A DNA stretch of 64,000 bases from positions 6,303,001 through 6,367,000 of the forward strand of contig NZ_CP085636.1 of the NCBI RefSeq assembly GCF_027571385.1, in the 5' to 3' direction. Under the pieces are notes generated by a model. It was not told the origin of the DNA, did no database searches, and saw only the letters and a program-made list of their open reading frames with translations. The translations under genes and the position numbers were made by a program. Position 1 is the first letter of the stretch; the number at the start of each line of letters is the position of its first letter. This stretch comes from Shewanella sp. MTB7. Lineage in GTDB: Bacteria; Pseudomonadota; Gammaproteobacteria; Enterobacterales; Shewanellaceae. This document shows, in pieces, positions 1 to 10,400 of this stretch.

Positions 1-40
1 TTCGTTTCGAAAGATGCATTATAGTGAAACGAAACTTTTT
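1..40 (+). terminator. Possible terminator of a gene left of the window
   Basis: An 8-bp arm TTCGTTTC at 1-8 pairs with GAAACGAA at 26-33 and is followed by ACTTTTTT. This fits an intrinsic terminator for a plus-strand gene that ends before the window, but the arm may be cut by the window edge and the 17-nt loop is long. Confidence 0.4.
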
Positions 41-76
41 TACCAGTTTGAAACCTTAATAAGAGTGAAATTCAGA

Positions 77-106
77 CAAAAAAAAGCCCCTATTTGAGAT
101 AGAGGC
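77..106 (-). terminator. Terminator of the TonB receptor gene
   Basis: Read on the minus strand, the stem GCCTCTAT / ATAGGGGC (86-106, one mismatch) is followed directly by a run of nine T (77-85). It lies 42 nt beyond the receptor stop codon. Confidence 0.8.
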
Positions 107-147
107 CATTCGCTTGGCAAAATACGTTTTAACGCTAAGTTTTAAAC

Positions 148-2283
148 TTAGAATTTAGCTTGTAACGCCAAGCTTATGTTGCGACTTTCGCCGATAGACA
201 CTTCTTTGTAACTACCGCCACCTAAATACTCTTCATCAAATAGATTTTGCACATTCATACGTACACTATACTCGGTCCCACTTAGCTGCCACTGATAAGC
301 CGCACCTAAATCAAAACGCACATAACCGTCTTTAGTTATGGTATTAACATCATCAGCAAAACGTTCGCCCACATAAACGGCACCGAAGTTAAGCGCTAAG
401 CCCTCAGTCACTTCATAGCGGGTCCAGATATTAGCCGACCACTTTGGTGCATCAATTGGAGTCATACCATTTAATTTAGCATCTTTACCCGTAGTATTAT
501 ATTCGGCATCTAAGTACATCATAGAACCCGTCATAAACCAACTATCACCCAGCTGGCCTTGAGCACCCATTTCGAAACCACGGTGATTCTGATCTCCACC
601 ATTTTGAGTCGTTTCTTGATCATGTCCATTAGCATCTTTATCAAACTCATTTATAACTAAGAAGTTTTCAACGGTAATATCAAATACAGCAGCGGTTAAT
701 AGTAAACTATCATTGAATAGTTCCCACTTCGTACCTACCTCATATTGAGTGCCGAATTTAGGTTTTAGATGTTCGCCATAGTTTACATCGTCTACATTAT
801 TAATCGAACCTTGAGGCACAAAGCTCTTAGAATAATTAAAATAAATGTTACCGTAATCAGTTGGTTCGAAAATCACCCCAACTTTAGGGGATACTGCATA
901 GCTATTATTGTTAGGTTCTTCTGGTTTCCCGTCTTTCTTCTGCTCGTCATAACGAGCACCTAATAATAGTTTCCAATTATCTGTCAAAGTCATCAAATCT
1001 TGAACATAGAAGCCATATTGATAATAATCACTTTCAGACTTTCCATCTGGATCATTATGATAGTTAACCTCAGGTAATGGGAAGTTATTTTGATCAGGGT
1101 AAAATGTTGATGTAACACCTCTTTCGATTAATTGCCCATAGTAATAATCAAGCATATTAGCCCCAACTAACAACTGGTGGTCAATACCGCCAGTGGAGAA
1201 GGTTCCGGTAAAATCAACATAAGCGGTTTTATATTGCCAATCATCATGGCGATCGAACGGCTTAACATCGTAACCAAGTTCTGGCGTTGGGGTGTAGGTT
1301 GGTGATGAAGCGAAGCGCTGACGTTCATACATCTGATGGTTATAACCCATCTTCATCTGCCAGTTATCAGTAATATACCAGTTCAAATCACCACCTATAT
1401 TTGAGACAGTGAAATCAATAAAGGCCCAAGGCATTTCCCAAATAGTATCGCGACCGCCAATCACTTCACCGTCTTTATTTAACCAGCTACCTGAATCTAA
1501 GCCTGTTTTATCAGATGTAGTATCATATTTAACCGATAGTGTCAGATCATCAGTTAAATCAAAATCTAATGCGATTAGTGCAAGTAAACGATCACGCTCT
1601 TTATTCTCACCATTTAAATATTCAGATGAGTATGTAGCGTCTTGTTTCACTAACATGCTGCGATAGCGCACTGTTTGTTCTTCATTAAGCGCCCCACCCG
1701 CATCCACTTGAAAGCGTGTAGAACCGTATTCATCAGTATCAAATTTTAAATTGAATAAATCATCGTAAGTGGGCTTTTTGGTCACCATGTTAATCAAACC
1801 ACCTGGACCTGATTGACCGTACAGCATAGATGACGGTCCCTTTAGGACCTCTACAGCCTCAAGAGTCTCTGTTGGCTGTATGTAATGAGACCAATGTTGG
1901 TGGCCATTGACTAAGAAACCACTACCAGAATCAAGTGAGAACCCACGTATAGAGAACTGTTGACGATTCCACTTTTCACTCCCTGCTGTCACTGAAGAGT
2001 CGTTAGTTAGCACTTCAGCTAAGTTAGTTGCTAATTGTTCATCAGTAACAAAGCTTGGAATAACCACTACCGACTGCGGCGTGTCCATTAAATCGATATC
2101 ACCACGCATCGCACCAGATGCCGTACCTGCTTTGTAATCATTAAAGCTGCGACCAGTGACGGTAATACGCTCAATATTATTTACAGCATAGACTTCATCA
2201 CTCGATTGCTCTTGTGCAAAACTGGAAAATGAAGCTAGTGCAGCTGTAACAGCGACGCTGATACAAGAAATTTTAAATGACAT
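148..2283 (-). CDS. TonB-dependent siderophore receptor
   Basis: Outer-membrane receptor that would import a ferric siderophore using TonB energy. The 711-aa product begins with a signal peptide (about residues 1-23, cleavage after SSFA), followed by the short motif ERITVTG and a plug domain containing DTPQSVVVIP and RGFSLDSGSG, then a long beta-barrel rich in aromatic and Asp/Asn residues. It ends in Phe, as outer-membrane barrels do. The length is normal for the siderophore receptor subfamily. It is a single-gene unit with its own terminator, and a Fur-box-like sequence lies just upstream. The exact ligand cannot be read from sequence. Confidence 0.92.
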   Translation of the reverse strand: MSFKISCISVAVTAALASFSSFAQEQSSDEVYAVNNIERITVTGRSFNDYKAGTASGAMRGDIDLMDTPQSVVVIPSFVTDEQLATNLAEVLTNDSSVTAGSEKWNRQQFSIRGFSLDSGSGFLVNGHQHWSHYIQPTETLEAVEVLKGPSSMLYGQSGPGGLINMVTKKPTYDDLFNLKFDTDEYGSTRFQVDAGGALNEEQTVRYRSMLVKQDATYSSEYLNGENKERDRLLALIALDFDLTDDLTLSVKYDTTSDKTGLDSGSWLNKDGEVIGGRDTIWEMPWAFIDFTVSNIGGDLNWYITDNWQMKMGYNHQMYERQRFASSPTYTPTPELGYDVKPFDRHDDWQYKTAYVDFTGTFSTGGIDHQLLVGANMLDYYYGQLIERGVTSTFYPDQNNFPLPEVNYHNDPDGKSESDYYQYGFYVQDLMTLTDNWKLLLGARYDEQKKDGKPEEPNNNSYAVSPKVGVIFEPTDYGNIYFNYSKSFVPQGSINNVDDVNYGEHLKPKFGTQYEVGTKWELFNDSLLLTAAVFDITVENFLVINEFDKDANGHDQETTQNGGDQNHRGFEMGAQGQLGDSWFMTGSMMYLDAEYNTTGKDAKLNGMTPIDAPKWSANIWTRYEVTEGLALNFGAVYVGERFADDVNTITKDGYVRFDLGAAYQWQLSGTEYSVRMNVQNLFDEEYLGGGSYKEVSIGESRNISLALQAKF

Positions 2284-2328
2284 TACCGACCCTATTGGAA
2301 AGCATTAATGAATAATTGACCCCAACAT

Positions 2329-2349
2329 TAATGATAATCAATCTTATTT
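2329..2349 (-). promoter_or_regulatory. Fur-box-like site upstream of the receptor
   Basis: AATGATAATCA followed by ATCTTATT lies about 45 nt upstream of the receptor start. It matches the left two-thirds of the Fur consensus GATAATGATAATCATTATC, which fits iron repression of a siderophore receptor. This is a match by eye only. Confidence 0.5.
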
Positions 2350-2422
2350 GCATTACTTTTTTTATTATATTTTCTTTAATGTGAACAGGATCACTATTGT
2401 CCCTATATGATTGGCTAAAAAC

Positions 2423-2449
2423 AAAAAAGCGCCATTGCTGGCGCTTTTT
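2423..2449. terminator. Bidirectional terminator after tdh
   Basis: The perfect stem GCGCCA-TTGC-TGGCGC region at 2429-2444 is flanked by A6 on the left and T5 on the right. It can end the symporter-kbl-tdh transcript on the minus strand. Confidence 0.85.
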
Positions 2450-2512
2450 ATACAGTGAGAAAGCTCAAACTTCGGGACCTTGAGCTTTCAATACATCGTA
2501 TTAAATCATTGA

Positions 2513-3544
2513 TTATTCCCAATCAAGAATAACTTTTCCTGATTGCCCCGAACGCATTGCATCAAAACCGCGCTGGAAATCATCAATATTAAAATGATGA
2601 GTAATAATGGGGGTGATATCTAAGCCTGACTGGATTAAACTTGCCATCTTGTACCAGGTTTCAAACATCTCACGACCATAAATACCTTTAATGATAATGC
2701 CTTTAAAAATAACCTGATTCCAATCGATGCGCATATCTGCTGGTGGAATACCCAGTAATGCAATCTTGCCACCATGGTTCATATTCTTAAGCATGCTATT
2801 GAAAGCGGGAGAAGCACCGGACATCTCTAATCCCACATCAAAACCTTCGGTCATGCCCAATTCGGTCATCACATCTTCGATTTTTTCTTCAGCGACATTG
2901 ACGGCTCTAGTGACCCCCATCTTACGAGCTAAGTCCAACCGATACTCGTTAACGTCAGTAATAACCACATGGCGTGCGCCAACATGCTTAGCAATGGCTG
3001 CTGCCATAATACCAATCGGACCAGCACCCGTGATCAATACATCTTCACCGACTAAATCAAAAGAGAGCGCAGTATGAACAGCATTGCCTAGTGGATCAAA
3101 AATTGAGGCTATATCATCACTGATATTATTTGGGATTTTAAACGCATTGAATGCAGGTATAGCTAAATACTCAGAAAAAGCACCAGTACGATTTACGCCA
3201 ACGCCGATAGTGTTGCGACACAAGTGCGTACGCCCACCACGACAATTACGACAATGACCACAGGTAATATGGCCCTCACCAGACACACGGTCACCAATAT
3301 TAAAACCGCGAACCTCTTCACCAATACCAACCACTTCACCTACGTACTCGTGACCAACGACCATAGGAACCGGGATAGTTTTTTGTGACCATTCATCCCA
3401 ATTGTAGATATGGATATCAGTACCACAGATGGCTGTTTTCTTAATTTTTATCAAAATATCGTTATGGCCGACCTCAGGTTTTTCAACTTCGGTCATCCAA
3501 ATGCCAGGTTCTGCCTTTAATTTCGAAAGTGCTTTGATTTTCAT
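2513..3544 (-). CDS. tdh: L-threonine 3-dehydrogenase
   Basis: NAD-dependent oxidation of L-threonine to 2-amino-3-ketobutyrate in the cytoplasm, the first step of threonine conversion to glycine. The 343-aa zinc medium-chain dehydrogenase has the catalytic zinc residues Cys40 (motif CGTDIH) and His65-Glu66 (GHEYVGEV), structural zinc cysteines 95, 98, 101 and 109, and a GAGPIG nucleotide-binding turn. The ATG at 3544 ([10 protein letters not shown]) was chosen: an in-frame start 105 nt upstream would add residues not typical of the family and overlap kbl. It lies 40 nt after kbl in an operon with a symporter. Confidence 0.97.
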   Translation of the reverse strand: MKIKALSKLKAEPGIWMTEVEKPEVGHNDILIKIKKTAICGTDIHIYNWDEWSQKTIPVPMVVGHEYVGEVVGIGEEVRGFNIGDRVSGEGHITCGHCRNCRGGRTHLCRNTIGVGVNRTGAFSEYLAIPAFNAFKIPNNISDDIASIFDPLGNAVHTALSFDLVGEDVLITGAGPIGIMAAAIAKHVGARHVVITDVNEYRLDLARKMGVTRAVNVAEEKIEDVMTELGMTEGFDVGLEMSGASPAFNSMLKNMNHGGKIALLGIPPADMRIDWNQVIFKGIIIKGIYGREMFETWYKMASLIQSGLDITPIITHHFNIDDFQRGFDAMRSGQSGKVILDWE

Positions 3545-3584
3545 AACGTTTCCAAAATAACAAATAAAAACATAAATGAGTAAA

Positions 3585-4796
3585 TTAGATGAGTTCCATC
3601 TCTTTACCGACTGCAATAAATACCTTAATGGCTTTATCCAATTGCTCACGGCTGTGCCCTGCAGACATCTGAGTACGAATTCGAGCTTGGCCTTTAGGCA
3701 CTACAGGGAAAGAGAAACCAACAACATAGATGCCCTTTTCCAATGCTCTCTCGGCAAACTCAGCAGCCACTTTGGCATCCCCTAGCATGATAGGAATGAT
3801 GGCATGATCTGCGCCTCCCATCGTAAAACCAGCCGCCGTCATTTCAGTACGGAAATGAATAGAATTCTCCCAAAGACGATCACGGAGTTCAGCATTTTCC
3901 TGTAATAAATCAATAACTCGAAGAGAAGCTGAAACAATAGATGGAGCTAACGAGTTGGAGAACAGATAAGGGCGTGAGCGTTGACGTAACCAGTCAATCA
4001 CTTCCTGCTTACCTGATGTATAACCACCAGATGCTCCGCCCATCGCCTTACCTAACGTTCCGGTAATAATGTCGATACGATTGATCACATCATGGAATTC
4101 ATGGGTACCACGACCGTTACCACCCATAAAGCCAACAGCATGAGAATCATCAATCATCACCAATGCATTGTACTTATCGGCTAAGTCACAAATTCCTGGA
4201 AGATTTGCCACTACGCCATCCATAGAGAATACGCCATCAGTCACGATAAGCTTATGCCTAGCACCTGCAGCGTCCGCAGCAATCAACTGCTGTTCTAACT
4301 CAGCCATATCATTGTTGGCATAACGGTAGCGCATTGCCTTACACAGACGAACACCATCGATGATCGATGCATGATTTAGCGCATCAGAAATAACCGCATC
4401 TTCAGCACCTAAAATGGTTTCAAATAAACCACCATTAGCATCAAAACAAGAGGTATATAGAATCGTGTCTTCAGTACCCAGAAAATCAGAAAGCTTGCAC
4501 TCTAACTCTTTATGCTGATCTTGGGTGCCGCAAATAAATCTCACCGACGCCATACCAAAACCATGCTTATCTAGGCCCTCTTTCGCAGCCTTAATCAATT
4601 CAGGGTGATTAGCTAAACCTAGGTAGTTGTTAGCACAGAAGTTAAGTACTTCGTTATCATCCTGCTCGCCTTGGGCATTCAAAATGGCAACCGAAGCCTT
4701 CTGCGCAGAAGTAATGACACGCTCCCCCTTAAATAACCCCTCCTCTTTGACATCATTAAGCTGTTTTGCTAATTGCTGATAAAATATTTTAGACAT
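3585..4796 (-). CDS. kbl: 2-amino-3-ketobutyrate CoA ligase (glycine C-acetyltransferase)
   Basis: PLP enzyme that cleaves 2-amino-3-ketobutyrate with CoA to glycine and acetyl-CoA, acting on the unstable product of Tdh. The 403-aa sequence belongs to the alpha-oxoamine synthase family: [12 protein letters not shown] at about 214-225, and the PLP-lysine motif [10 protein letters not shown] with Lys250. The start at 4796 gives [10 protein letters not shown], the usual N-terminus; a longer in-frame start would add 15 unlikely residues. It follows the symporter gene by 62 nt and precedes tdh by 40 nt. Its product glycine is the possible substrate of the reductase encoded 6-15 kb away. Confidence 0.97.
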   Translation of the reverse strand: MSKIFYQQLAKQLNDVKEEGLFKGERVITSAQKASVAILNAQGEQDDNEVLNFCANNYLGLANHPELIKAAKEGLDKHGFGMASVRFICGTQDQHKELECKLSDFLGTEDTILYTSCFDANGGLFETILGAEDAVISDALNHASIIDGVRLCKAMRYRYANNDMAELEQQLIAADAAGARHKLIVTDGVFSMDGVVANLPGICDLADKYNALVMIDDSHAVGFMGGNGRGTHEFHDVINRIDIITGTLGKAMGGASGGYTSGKQEVIDWLRQRSRPYLFSNSLAPSIVSASLRVIDLLQENAELRDRLWENSIHFRTEMTAAGFTMGGADHAIIPIMLGDAKVAAEFAERALEKGIYVVGFSFPVVPKGQARIRTQMSAGHSREQLDKAIKVFIAVGKEMELI

Positions 4797-4858
4797 TACC
4801 AATTCCTTAATTACTGGTGCCCGAAGGCGCGTTCTTAACAATCATAATTTAACGCTAG

Positions 4859-6052
4859 CTATTCCGTACGAGCTTCAGCTTGACTCGCAGGCTCTGGAGT
4901 CGTAATCACTTCTTTCTCAGAAAATTTATCCACTAACAAAGAGATAGCACCATCTCCCGTAATGTTGCACGCAGTACCAAAGCTATCTTGTGCCAAATAG
5001 AGTGCAATCATTAATGCCAACTCAGCCTCACCAAAACCTAACATTGTTGCCATTAATCCTAAGGCCGCCATTACCGCACCACCTGGAGCGCCAGGCGCTG
5101 CAATCATAGTGACTCCTAGCATTAGAATAAAAGGTAACATCTCGAATAATGAAGGGATCGCGATATGCTGGCTCAATGCCATAACAGCGGTAGCACAAGT
5201 GACCAGAGTAATTGTAGAACCAGACAGGTGAATCGTCGCACACAAAGGAATGGTAAAATCAGCAATTGCAGGGCTGACACCATTTTTCTTAGTTTGCGCT
5301 AAAGTCACTGGAATGGTTGCAGCAGAAGACATGGTACCAATAGCAGTAAAATACGCTGGCAACATGGTTTTAATCAGATGAATAGGAGATTTACCCACCA
5401 CCAAACCAGCAATCGTATATTGCACACTTAGCCATAACCAATGCATCACTATAGCCAACGCCAACACAACACCAAAGGTTGCTAGGGTATCAAACACTGT
5501 GCCCTGAGCCGCCATCTCTGTGAATACACCAGCAATATAGAAAGGCAGTAATGGGATGATTACCTTGCCGAGGACCTTATCTATGATTGCCCGGCCTTCA
5601 TCAACCACTAGTTTAAGATTCAAGCTCTGATTAACACTAATACCGATACCGAATATAAATGCCAACGCAAGCGCAGTCATTACACCAAATATAGGAGGGA
5701 TATCGAGGGAGAGCAGACTCGTCAATTGGAACGTATCATTCACAGTGACAGCAGAAATATCAGTCAAGTTACTAATAACAGCGCTTGCCACTAAAAAGGC
5801 TAAACTACCCGCGATAATAGTAGAGCCATAAGATAACAATATTGTTTTACTTAACAGTGAACCGGAATTTTGTGGCAGACTGGCAATACCACTTGCAATG
5901 TAGAATAAAATAATAAGTGGAATAGTAAACCCAATCAACTGACCACCAAGTTCCTTAATGGTCAACATCATGCGAATAATAACATCAGGAGAGAACAGGC
6001 CAAGCAGAATACCTAACACAATTCCAGCAACGAGCTTTAGTATTAACTTCAT
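4859..6052 (-). CDS. Dicarboxylate/amino acid:cation symporter (DAACS family)
   Basis: Inner-membrane secondary transporter of 397 aa, about the length of SstT and GltP/DctA relatives. Eight or more hydrophobic segments alternate with two re-entrant-loop signatures: GTMSSAATIPVTL and the distal APGAPGGAV / QDSFGTACNITGDG block. The serine-rich first hairpin and the NxTGD-like C-terminal motif place it in the family. It is first in the operon with kbl and tdh, so uptake of threonine or serine is the contextual guess. The family also takes glutamate, aspartate and C4-dicarboxylates, and substrate cannot be settled from sequence. Confidence 0.88.
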   Translation of the reverse strand: MKLILKLVAGIVLGILLGLFSPDVIIRMMLTIKELGGQLIGFTIPLIILFYIASGIASLPQNSGSLLSKTILLSYGSTIIAGSLAFLVASAVISNLTDISAVTVNDTFQLTSLLSLDIPPIFGVMTALALAFIFGIGISVNQSLNLKLVVDEGRAIIDKVLGKVIIPLLPFYIAGVFTEMAAQGTVFDTLATFGVVLALAIVMHWLWLSVQYTIAGLVVGKSPIHLIKTMLPAYFTAIGTMSSAATIPVTLAQTKKNGVSPAIADFTIPLCATIHLSGSTITLVTCATAVMALSQHIAIPSLFEMLPFILMLGVTMIAAPGAPGGAVMAALGLMATMLGFGEAELALMIALYLAQDSFGTACNITGDGAISLLVDKFSEKEVITTPEPASQAEARTE

Positions 6053-6547
6053 TACACAACCCTTTATTTAATCATTATAATAAAAGTATTATTGTCTGTG
6101 TACATGTTTGTATAAATATCTAACATAGACTTTAGACAATATGGATTATTTATCATTAACATCTATATTTATAAGTTTTTAAATATTAATCACTGTTTAT
6201 TTCAGTGGACTATTACAATACAGGCAATATATTTACAGTCTATTTATTATGATGAATACTCAACCAGAATATGACACAGGTCACACTTAGATATTGGGTG
6301 CTGTGCGGGAACTCCAAAACAAGCATTCTCCAATAATATGGTTAACACCAAAGATTAAAAAGCAACAAACCGCAAACAATACCATCACTTTTAAACACGA
6401 TAAAAACCGCGTAGATCACATAGATCAACACGGTTTAGTTTATATTTTAAACACCTTAAAATGTTATCTAATTAAAACGGATACATACCGTAAAATAAGA
6501 AGCACTTATTTTGTAAACATACTGTTTAGTTCACACGAAATAACTTG
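6053..6547. other. Intergenic region between symporter and selB
   Basis: This AT-rich region of 495 nt holds the upstream region of the symporter operon on the minus strand. An 8-bp inverted repeat (AAAATAAG / CTTATTTT, about 6493-6514) lies just beyond selB, without a T-run. A plus-strand open frame here begins with TTG and has no recognisable composition or ribosome-binding site. I see no convincing gene, RNA or riboswitch. Confidence 0.6.
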
Positions 6548-8383
6548 CTAAACAAAACTATTAACGTCAAGACTAATATCAGGAAATGAAAAATTAAATA
6601 ATTTCAGTACTTCTCGATCATTCTCGTATCGTTTTATCCACCCATCTTTCTCCATTCTATTAAGAATTGGAATAATGTACTTACGGGATAAACCTGTGCG
6701 CTCGCGCGCTTCTGCGATGGTAAAACGTTCATGTAACTGGTAACCACAAATAATATCGGCCATTAGCTGCTCATAAACTTCGCAATCATAGTAAATTTTA
6801 CCCTCAAGTGGCACGACAAACGCCTGCCTAACCAAGTTTCTCAGCTCTTTTTGGGCACCAGCAACCTTCTCTTTATCGGCTTCAAAGCCTTGTTTATCAT
6901 TCGATCTAATCAAACCTAAAATCTTTTTGCCCACATCAGATAAGGACTCTTCTGAATGACCATTTCCCAAACTATATAACAGTTCATCGCAGCGTAACTG
7001 ACCATTATTCAGCAAGGCGGTTAACACGGGTTTAAGTGCTGAAGCGGGTATATTTAATTTGCTACTTAGCTCCATCAAAGAGAACGACATGGGCCCACTT
7101 TCTAACAGAGCTAACACTTGATTCTGTGTTGTTTGGTAACTAGCTGGGAGAAATAGCCAATCGTCACAGCGAATAATATCACCACCAAGTTCAAGATCCA
7201 TATCTTCAGCTTGAGCATAACCATACAGTTGCAGATTCAACTTAATGTAATCACACCACTGCAATGTTTCCGGTGCTTTATCAAGTAGCGCTGCCAAGAG
7301 TGTCCGCATATGACGCGGCACCATACCGGTCCACAATATACTGCCACTATTGAGAATTTTACTGCCGCCATGTTGAATCAACAAAATCCGTTGATTCCAA
7401 AAACAGCTAGCGCTTTGCTTTAGACGAATCCTAGCCAGACGAGTATCTTTAAAAAAGAAAATAGTTGCGCGCGTATTAAAAGTACCTAGAGCGACTTCAA
7501 TCTCACTGTTGTTACGACATGTCCCTTTTTCAGGCAACTCATCTAACCTAACTATACATTCATCCATGACAATGTTTTTAATATTACCTTTATTGTCTGC
7601 TGGAATTAAACAATAGCCCCGTTCAAGCTCTTTTTTCTTAACCCCTTTCAAACATACCGCTACCCGTGAAACCATCTCAGCTTTTTCAATACTCTGATGA
7701 TAAGACTGTAAACTCTTCACCTGTACTGCTTGTCCACTCGGCTGGATGATCAACTTTTGGCCAACATGAAACTCACCGCCACAAAGACTCCCAGTCACTG
7801 TTGTCCCTATGCCGTTTACGGTAAAGATGCGGTCAATATACAGATGAGCGCCTTGGGCCAATATTGGACGCTGTAGTATGCTTAATTGATGACCTATTTT
7901 CCGCTTTAATTCATTAATACCTATATCTTGATGAGCTGACACAGAGACGGAGTCAGGCAAAATTCCTGCAACATCCATAAACTGCTCTAATGCTTCCTCC
8001 TCAACAAGTTCTAGTGTCTGCTGATCGACTAAATCAGCCTTAGTGATCACCAGCAACACCTGCTTAATCCCCATGGCTTGAATCACTCTTAGATGATCCG
8101 TCGACATCTGCATCCAGCCTTCATCGGCCGCGACCACAAATAGCACCATGTCCAGACTCCAGACACCCGCCACCATGTTACGGATAAAACGTTCGTGACC
8201 AGGAACATCAATAACTCCAATCATATTGTTTTGCTCATCATTAAAATGAGCAAAACCGAGATCGATTGTCATACCACGATTTTTTTCTTGGGGTAAATGC
8301 GCCGTTTCGATGCCTGTCAGTGCTTTAATCAGAGCTGTCTTACCATGATCTACATGGCCAGCCGTACCAATTACAAAATGCAT
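6548..8383 (-). CDS. selB: Selenocysteine-specific translation elongation factor SelB
   Basis: GTPase that carries Sec-tRNA-Sec to UGA codons marked by an mRNA hairpin. Of 611 aa, the N-terminal GTPase has G1 GTAGHVDHGKT (6-16), G3 DVPGHERF and G4 TKAD, followed by EF-Tu-like beta domains and C-terminal winged-helix repeats that bind the SECIS hairpin (last helix near SRKYIIPILNRMEKDGWIKR). The length matches the bacterial family. Its start overlaps the selA stop by 13 nt, indicating translational coupling. The presence of three in-frame UGA genes nearby makes a working SelB necessary. Confidence 0.97.
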   Translation of the reverse strand: MHFVIGTAGHVDHGKTALIKALTGIETAHLPQEKNRGMTIDLGFAHFNDEQNNMIGVIDVPGHERFIRNMVAGVWSLDMVLFVVAADEGWMQMSTDHLRVIQAMGIKQVLLVITKADLVDQQTLELVEEEALEQFMDVAGILPDSVSVSAHQDIGINELKRKIGHQLSILQRPILAQGAHLYIDRIFTVNGIGTTVTGSLCGGEFHVGQKLIIQPSGQAVQVKSLQSYHQSIEKAEMVSRVAVCLKGVKKKELERGYCLIPADNKGNIKNIVMDECIVRLDELPEKGTCRNNSEIEVALGTFNTRATIFFFKDTRLARIRLKQSASCFWNQRILLIQHGGSKILNSGSILWTGMVPRHMRTLLAALLDKAPETLQWCDYIKLNLQLYGYAQAEDMDLELGGDIIRCDDWLFLPASYQTTQNQVLALLESGPMSFSLMELSSKLNIPASALKPVLTALLNNGQLRCDELLYSLGNGHSEESLSDVGKKILGLIRSNDKQGFEADKEKVAGAQKELRNLVRQAFVVPLEGKIYYDCEVYEQLMADIICGYQLHERFTIAEARERTGLSRKYIIPILNRMEKDGWIKRYENDREVLKLFNFSFPDISLDVNSFV

Positions 8384-9735
8384 ACTTCAAGTAACTCCTT
8401 CATTTGAGTCGCTACATATTCCAACTCTTTACTCGATAGCGTGGCCATGCTCAGTAACACCTTGTCATGTTTAACCATGCCGATAACAGGAATAGGCCAA
8501 CTACGCATGATATTGAGTAGTCGATCCGGGGATTGACTCATGTGAACTTGCAAGGACCAAGAGGGAAAGTTTTCATCGGGTAAGGATCCACCACCAATCG
8601 TCATTTGACTTGGTACTACACTCAATTGATCTGGGGATAAGGCTGCTAATTTTTCCGCCATAGCACGCTGCTCACTCTCAGGTCTTCGAAAACGACTTTC
8701 AGCAATCCCTCTACCCGCATTATCAGCATTCAACTTGCGCACTAATAACTCTTCCAAAAGGGAATAGATAATTCGTCCCGGCCGAAAAGCCCGCATCATA
8801 GGATTCTTTTCCATTCTCTCGATAAGCATTTGTTTACCTGTGATAAAACCAGACTGAGGACCACCGATAATTTTATCACCAGAGAAACAAACAAGGTCGA
8901 CGCCCGCTCTTAAGTAATGGCTGACACTCAATTCATCAGGAAAGGATTCGGTAGTCATACCAGAGCCTTGATCCACGGCTAAAATAACATGATCAGGTAG
9001 ATATTTTGCCAGTTCAGACAGATCCGGTGATTGAGTAAAACCACGGATCTTATAGTTAGAAGTGTGTACCACTAATACCATTGCGGTATTATCAGTTACC
9101 GCATCGAGATAATCTTCCAACGTCGTGATATTGGTTGCACCAACCTCGACCAATTTTGCACCTGACTGTGCCAAAATATCCGGAATACGAAAGCCACCTC
9201 CAATTTGAACTTGCTCTCCCCGTGAAACAATGACCTCTTTACCTTTAGCCAGTTCATGCAACATCAAATAGATAGCGGCAGCATTATTGTTAACCACCAA
9301 GGTGTCCTCACCTTTTACTAACTCGTGCATCAGTCTAGGAAGCATGCCTTTACGCTTACCCCGTTTCCCCGTGTGCAGATCAAGTTCAAGGTTACAGTAG
9401 CCGGTATTGAGTTCTGTCACCGATAGCCACAACTCGGGATCAATGGGAGAGCGACCTAGGTTCGTATGAACCACCACGCCAGTGGCGTTAATGACCTTTC
9501 TCAGACGTTGGCGTTGGAAGGTTTTACAGCTAAGTTCTATGAGTGAATAGAGTCGATCACTACTGAAATGAGAAAAACCACCGGCATCAATGCACTCTTG
9601 CTTATATTCAGCAACGATATTCTTGACGATACGGGAGACAAACTGACGACTTAAGGTTTCAACATAGGGAGCAAGAAAAGGTTGTTGAATTATTTTTTCA
9701 ATTTGGGGAAATTGGGCAGCATTTTGGATAGACAT
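8371..9735 (-). CDS. selA: L-seryl-tRNA(Sec) selenium transferase
   Basis: PLP enzyme converting Ser-tRNA-Sec to Sec-tRNA-Sec with selenophosphate. The 454-aa protein shows the family's N-terminal tRNA-binding region, the INATGVVVHTNLGRSP motif (82-98), and the PLP-lysine Lys288 in FSGDKIIGGPQSG. The length is close to the usual ~460. It lies 91 nt downstream of selC on the same strand and overlaps selB, so selC-selA-selB is probably one transcription unit. Confidence 0.97.
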   Translation of the reverse strand: MSIQNAAQFPQIEKIIQQPFLAPYVETLSRQFVSRIVKNIVAEYKQECIDAGGFSHFSSDRLYSLIELSCKTFQRQRLRKVINATGVVVHTNLGRSPIDPELWLSVTELNTGYCNLELDLHTGKRGKRKGMLPRLMHELVKGEDTLVVNNNAAAIYLMLHELAKGKEVIVSRGEQVQIGGGFRIPDILAQSGAKLVEVGATNITTLEDYLDAVTDNTAMVLVVHTSNYKIRGFTQSPDLSELAKYLPDHVILAVDQGSGMTTESFPDELSVSHYLRAGVDLVCFSGDKIIGGPQSGFITGKQMLIERMEKNPMMRAFRPGRIIYSLLEELLVRKLNADNAGRGIAESRFRRPESEQRAMAEKLAALSPDQLSVVPSQMTIGGGSLPDENFPSWSLQVHMSQSPDRLLNIMRSWPIPVIGMVKHDKVLLSMATLSSKELEYVATQMKELLEVCIL

Positions 9736-9826
9736 GTTTCAGCCTTAACGCAAATATATAAATCACCAGAAACATTAAAATAAGAATTGTACTCTTATTA
9801 ATGTCATTACTGGAAATAACATTAAT

Positions 9827-9918
9827 TGGCGGAAGGAGCAGGAATCGAACCTGCCACGGCTAATAAAGCCGACATCGGTTTTGAAGACCGCGGAGACCAC
9901 CAGATCCCATCCACTTCC
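9827..9918 (-). tRNA. selC: tRNA-Sec (anticodon TCA)
   Basis: The minus strand encodes a 92-nt tRNA with CCA included. The acceptor arms GGAAGTGG (5') and CTCCTTCCGCCA (3') frame it; the anticodon loop reads CTTCAAA with anticodon UCA; the variable arm is long (GTCGGCTTT...AGCCG) and the T arm GGCAGGTTCGATTCCTGCT is intact. The 8-bp acceptor and extra-long variable arm are the marks of bacterial tRNA-Sec. It sits immediately upstream of selA. Confidence 0.97.
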
Positions 9919-10400
9919 TTATTTGTTGCAATGAACAATACAGACTCACCTAACCCTATTCAACTTGATAAAATTGAACTTGTGAGCTAACTAACAAAAT
10001 AACAGTTTTTATAAAACAAAGAGAGATCGAGTATCCATAATTGATAAAAACAAATTTAAACCCATTGATTTAGCATAAAAAAACCGGTTCTAAATTAAAG
10101 TTAAAACCATACCTAACCAACTGAAAAATAATGAATAATAAAACATTTAAGCAACATGCTAATCATTAGTAAATGCTAAAAAATCCAAAACTTATTAATG
10201 AAGAATAAAATAATAAACATAATGACAAAGCCCAACAATAGATTAGTATTACAGTGAATAATCTATATATTTAACTGATAAAACTACTGAGAACTTTATC
10301 TAAAAAGGTTAATAACCTGAAAAGTTTAAGTTCAGATTAAAATTAATACCATAACGTCAACACTCCATAAAATACATTACTAATACTGAGTGATTTAATA
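9919..10400. other. Divergent intergenic region selC / grdX
   Basis: Very AT-rich 482-nt stretch that must hold the promoters of selC-selA-selB (minus) and grdX (plus). AACCGGTT near 10082 is a short palindrome. No further structure or reading frame is evident. Confidence 0.6.

Noticed and set aside
6294..6551. 85-aa plus-strand frame
   Set aside because: TTG start, no ribosome site, AT-rich composition, and it overlaps the selB stop.
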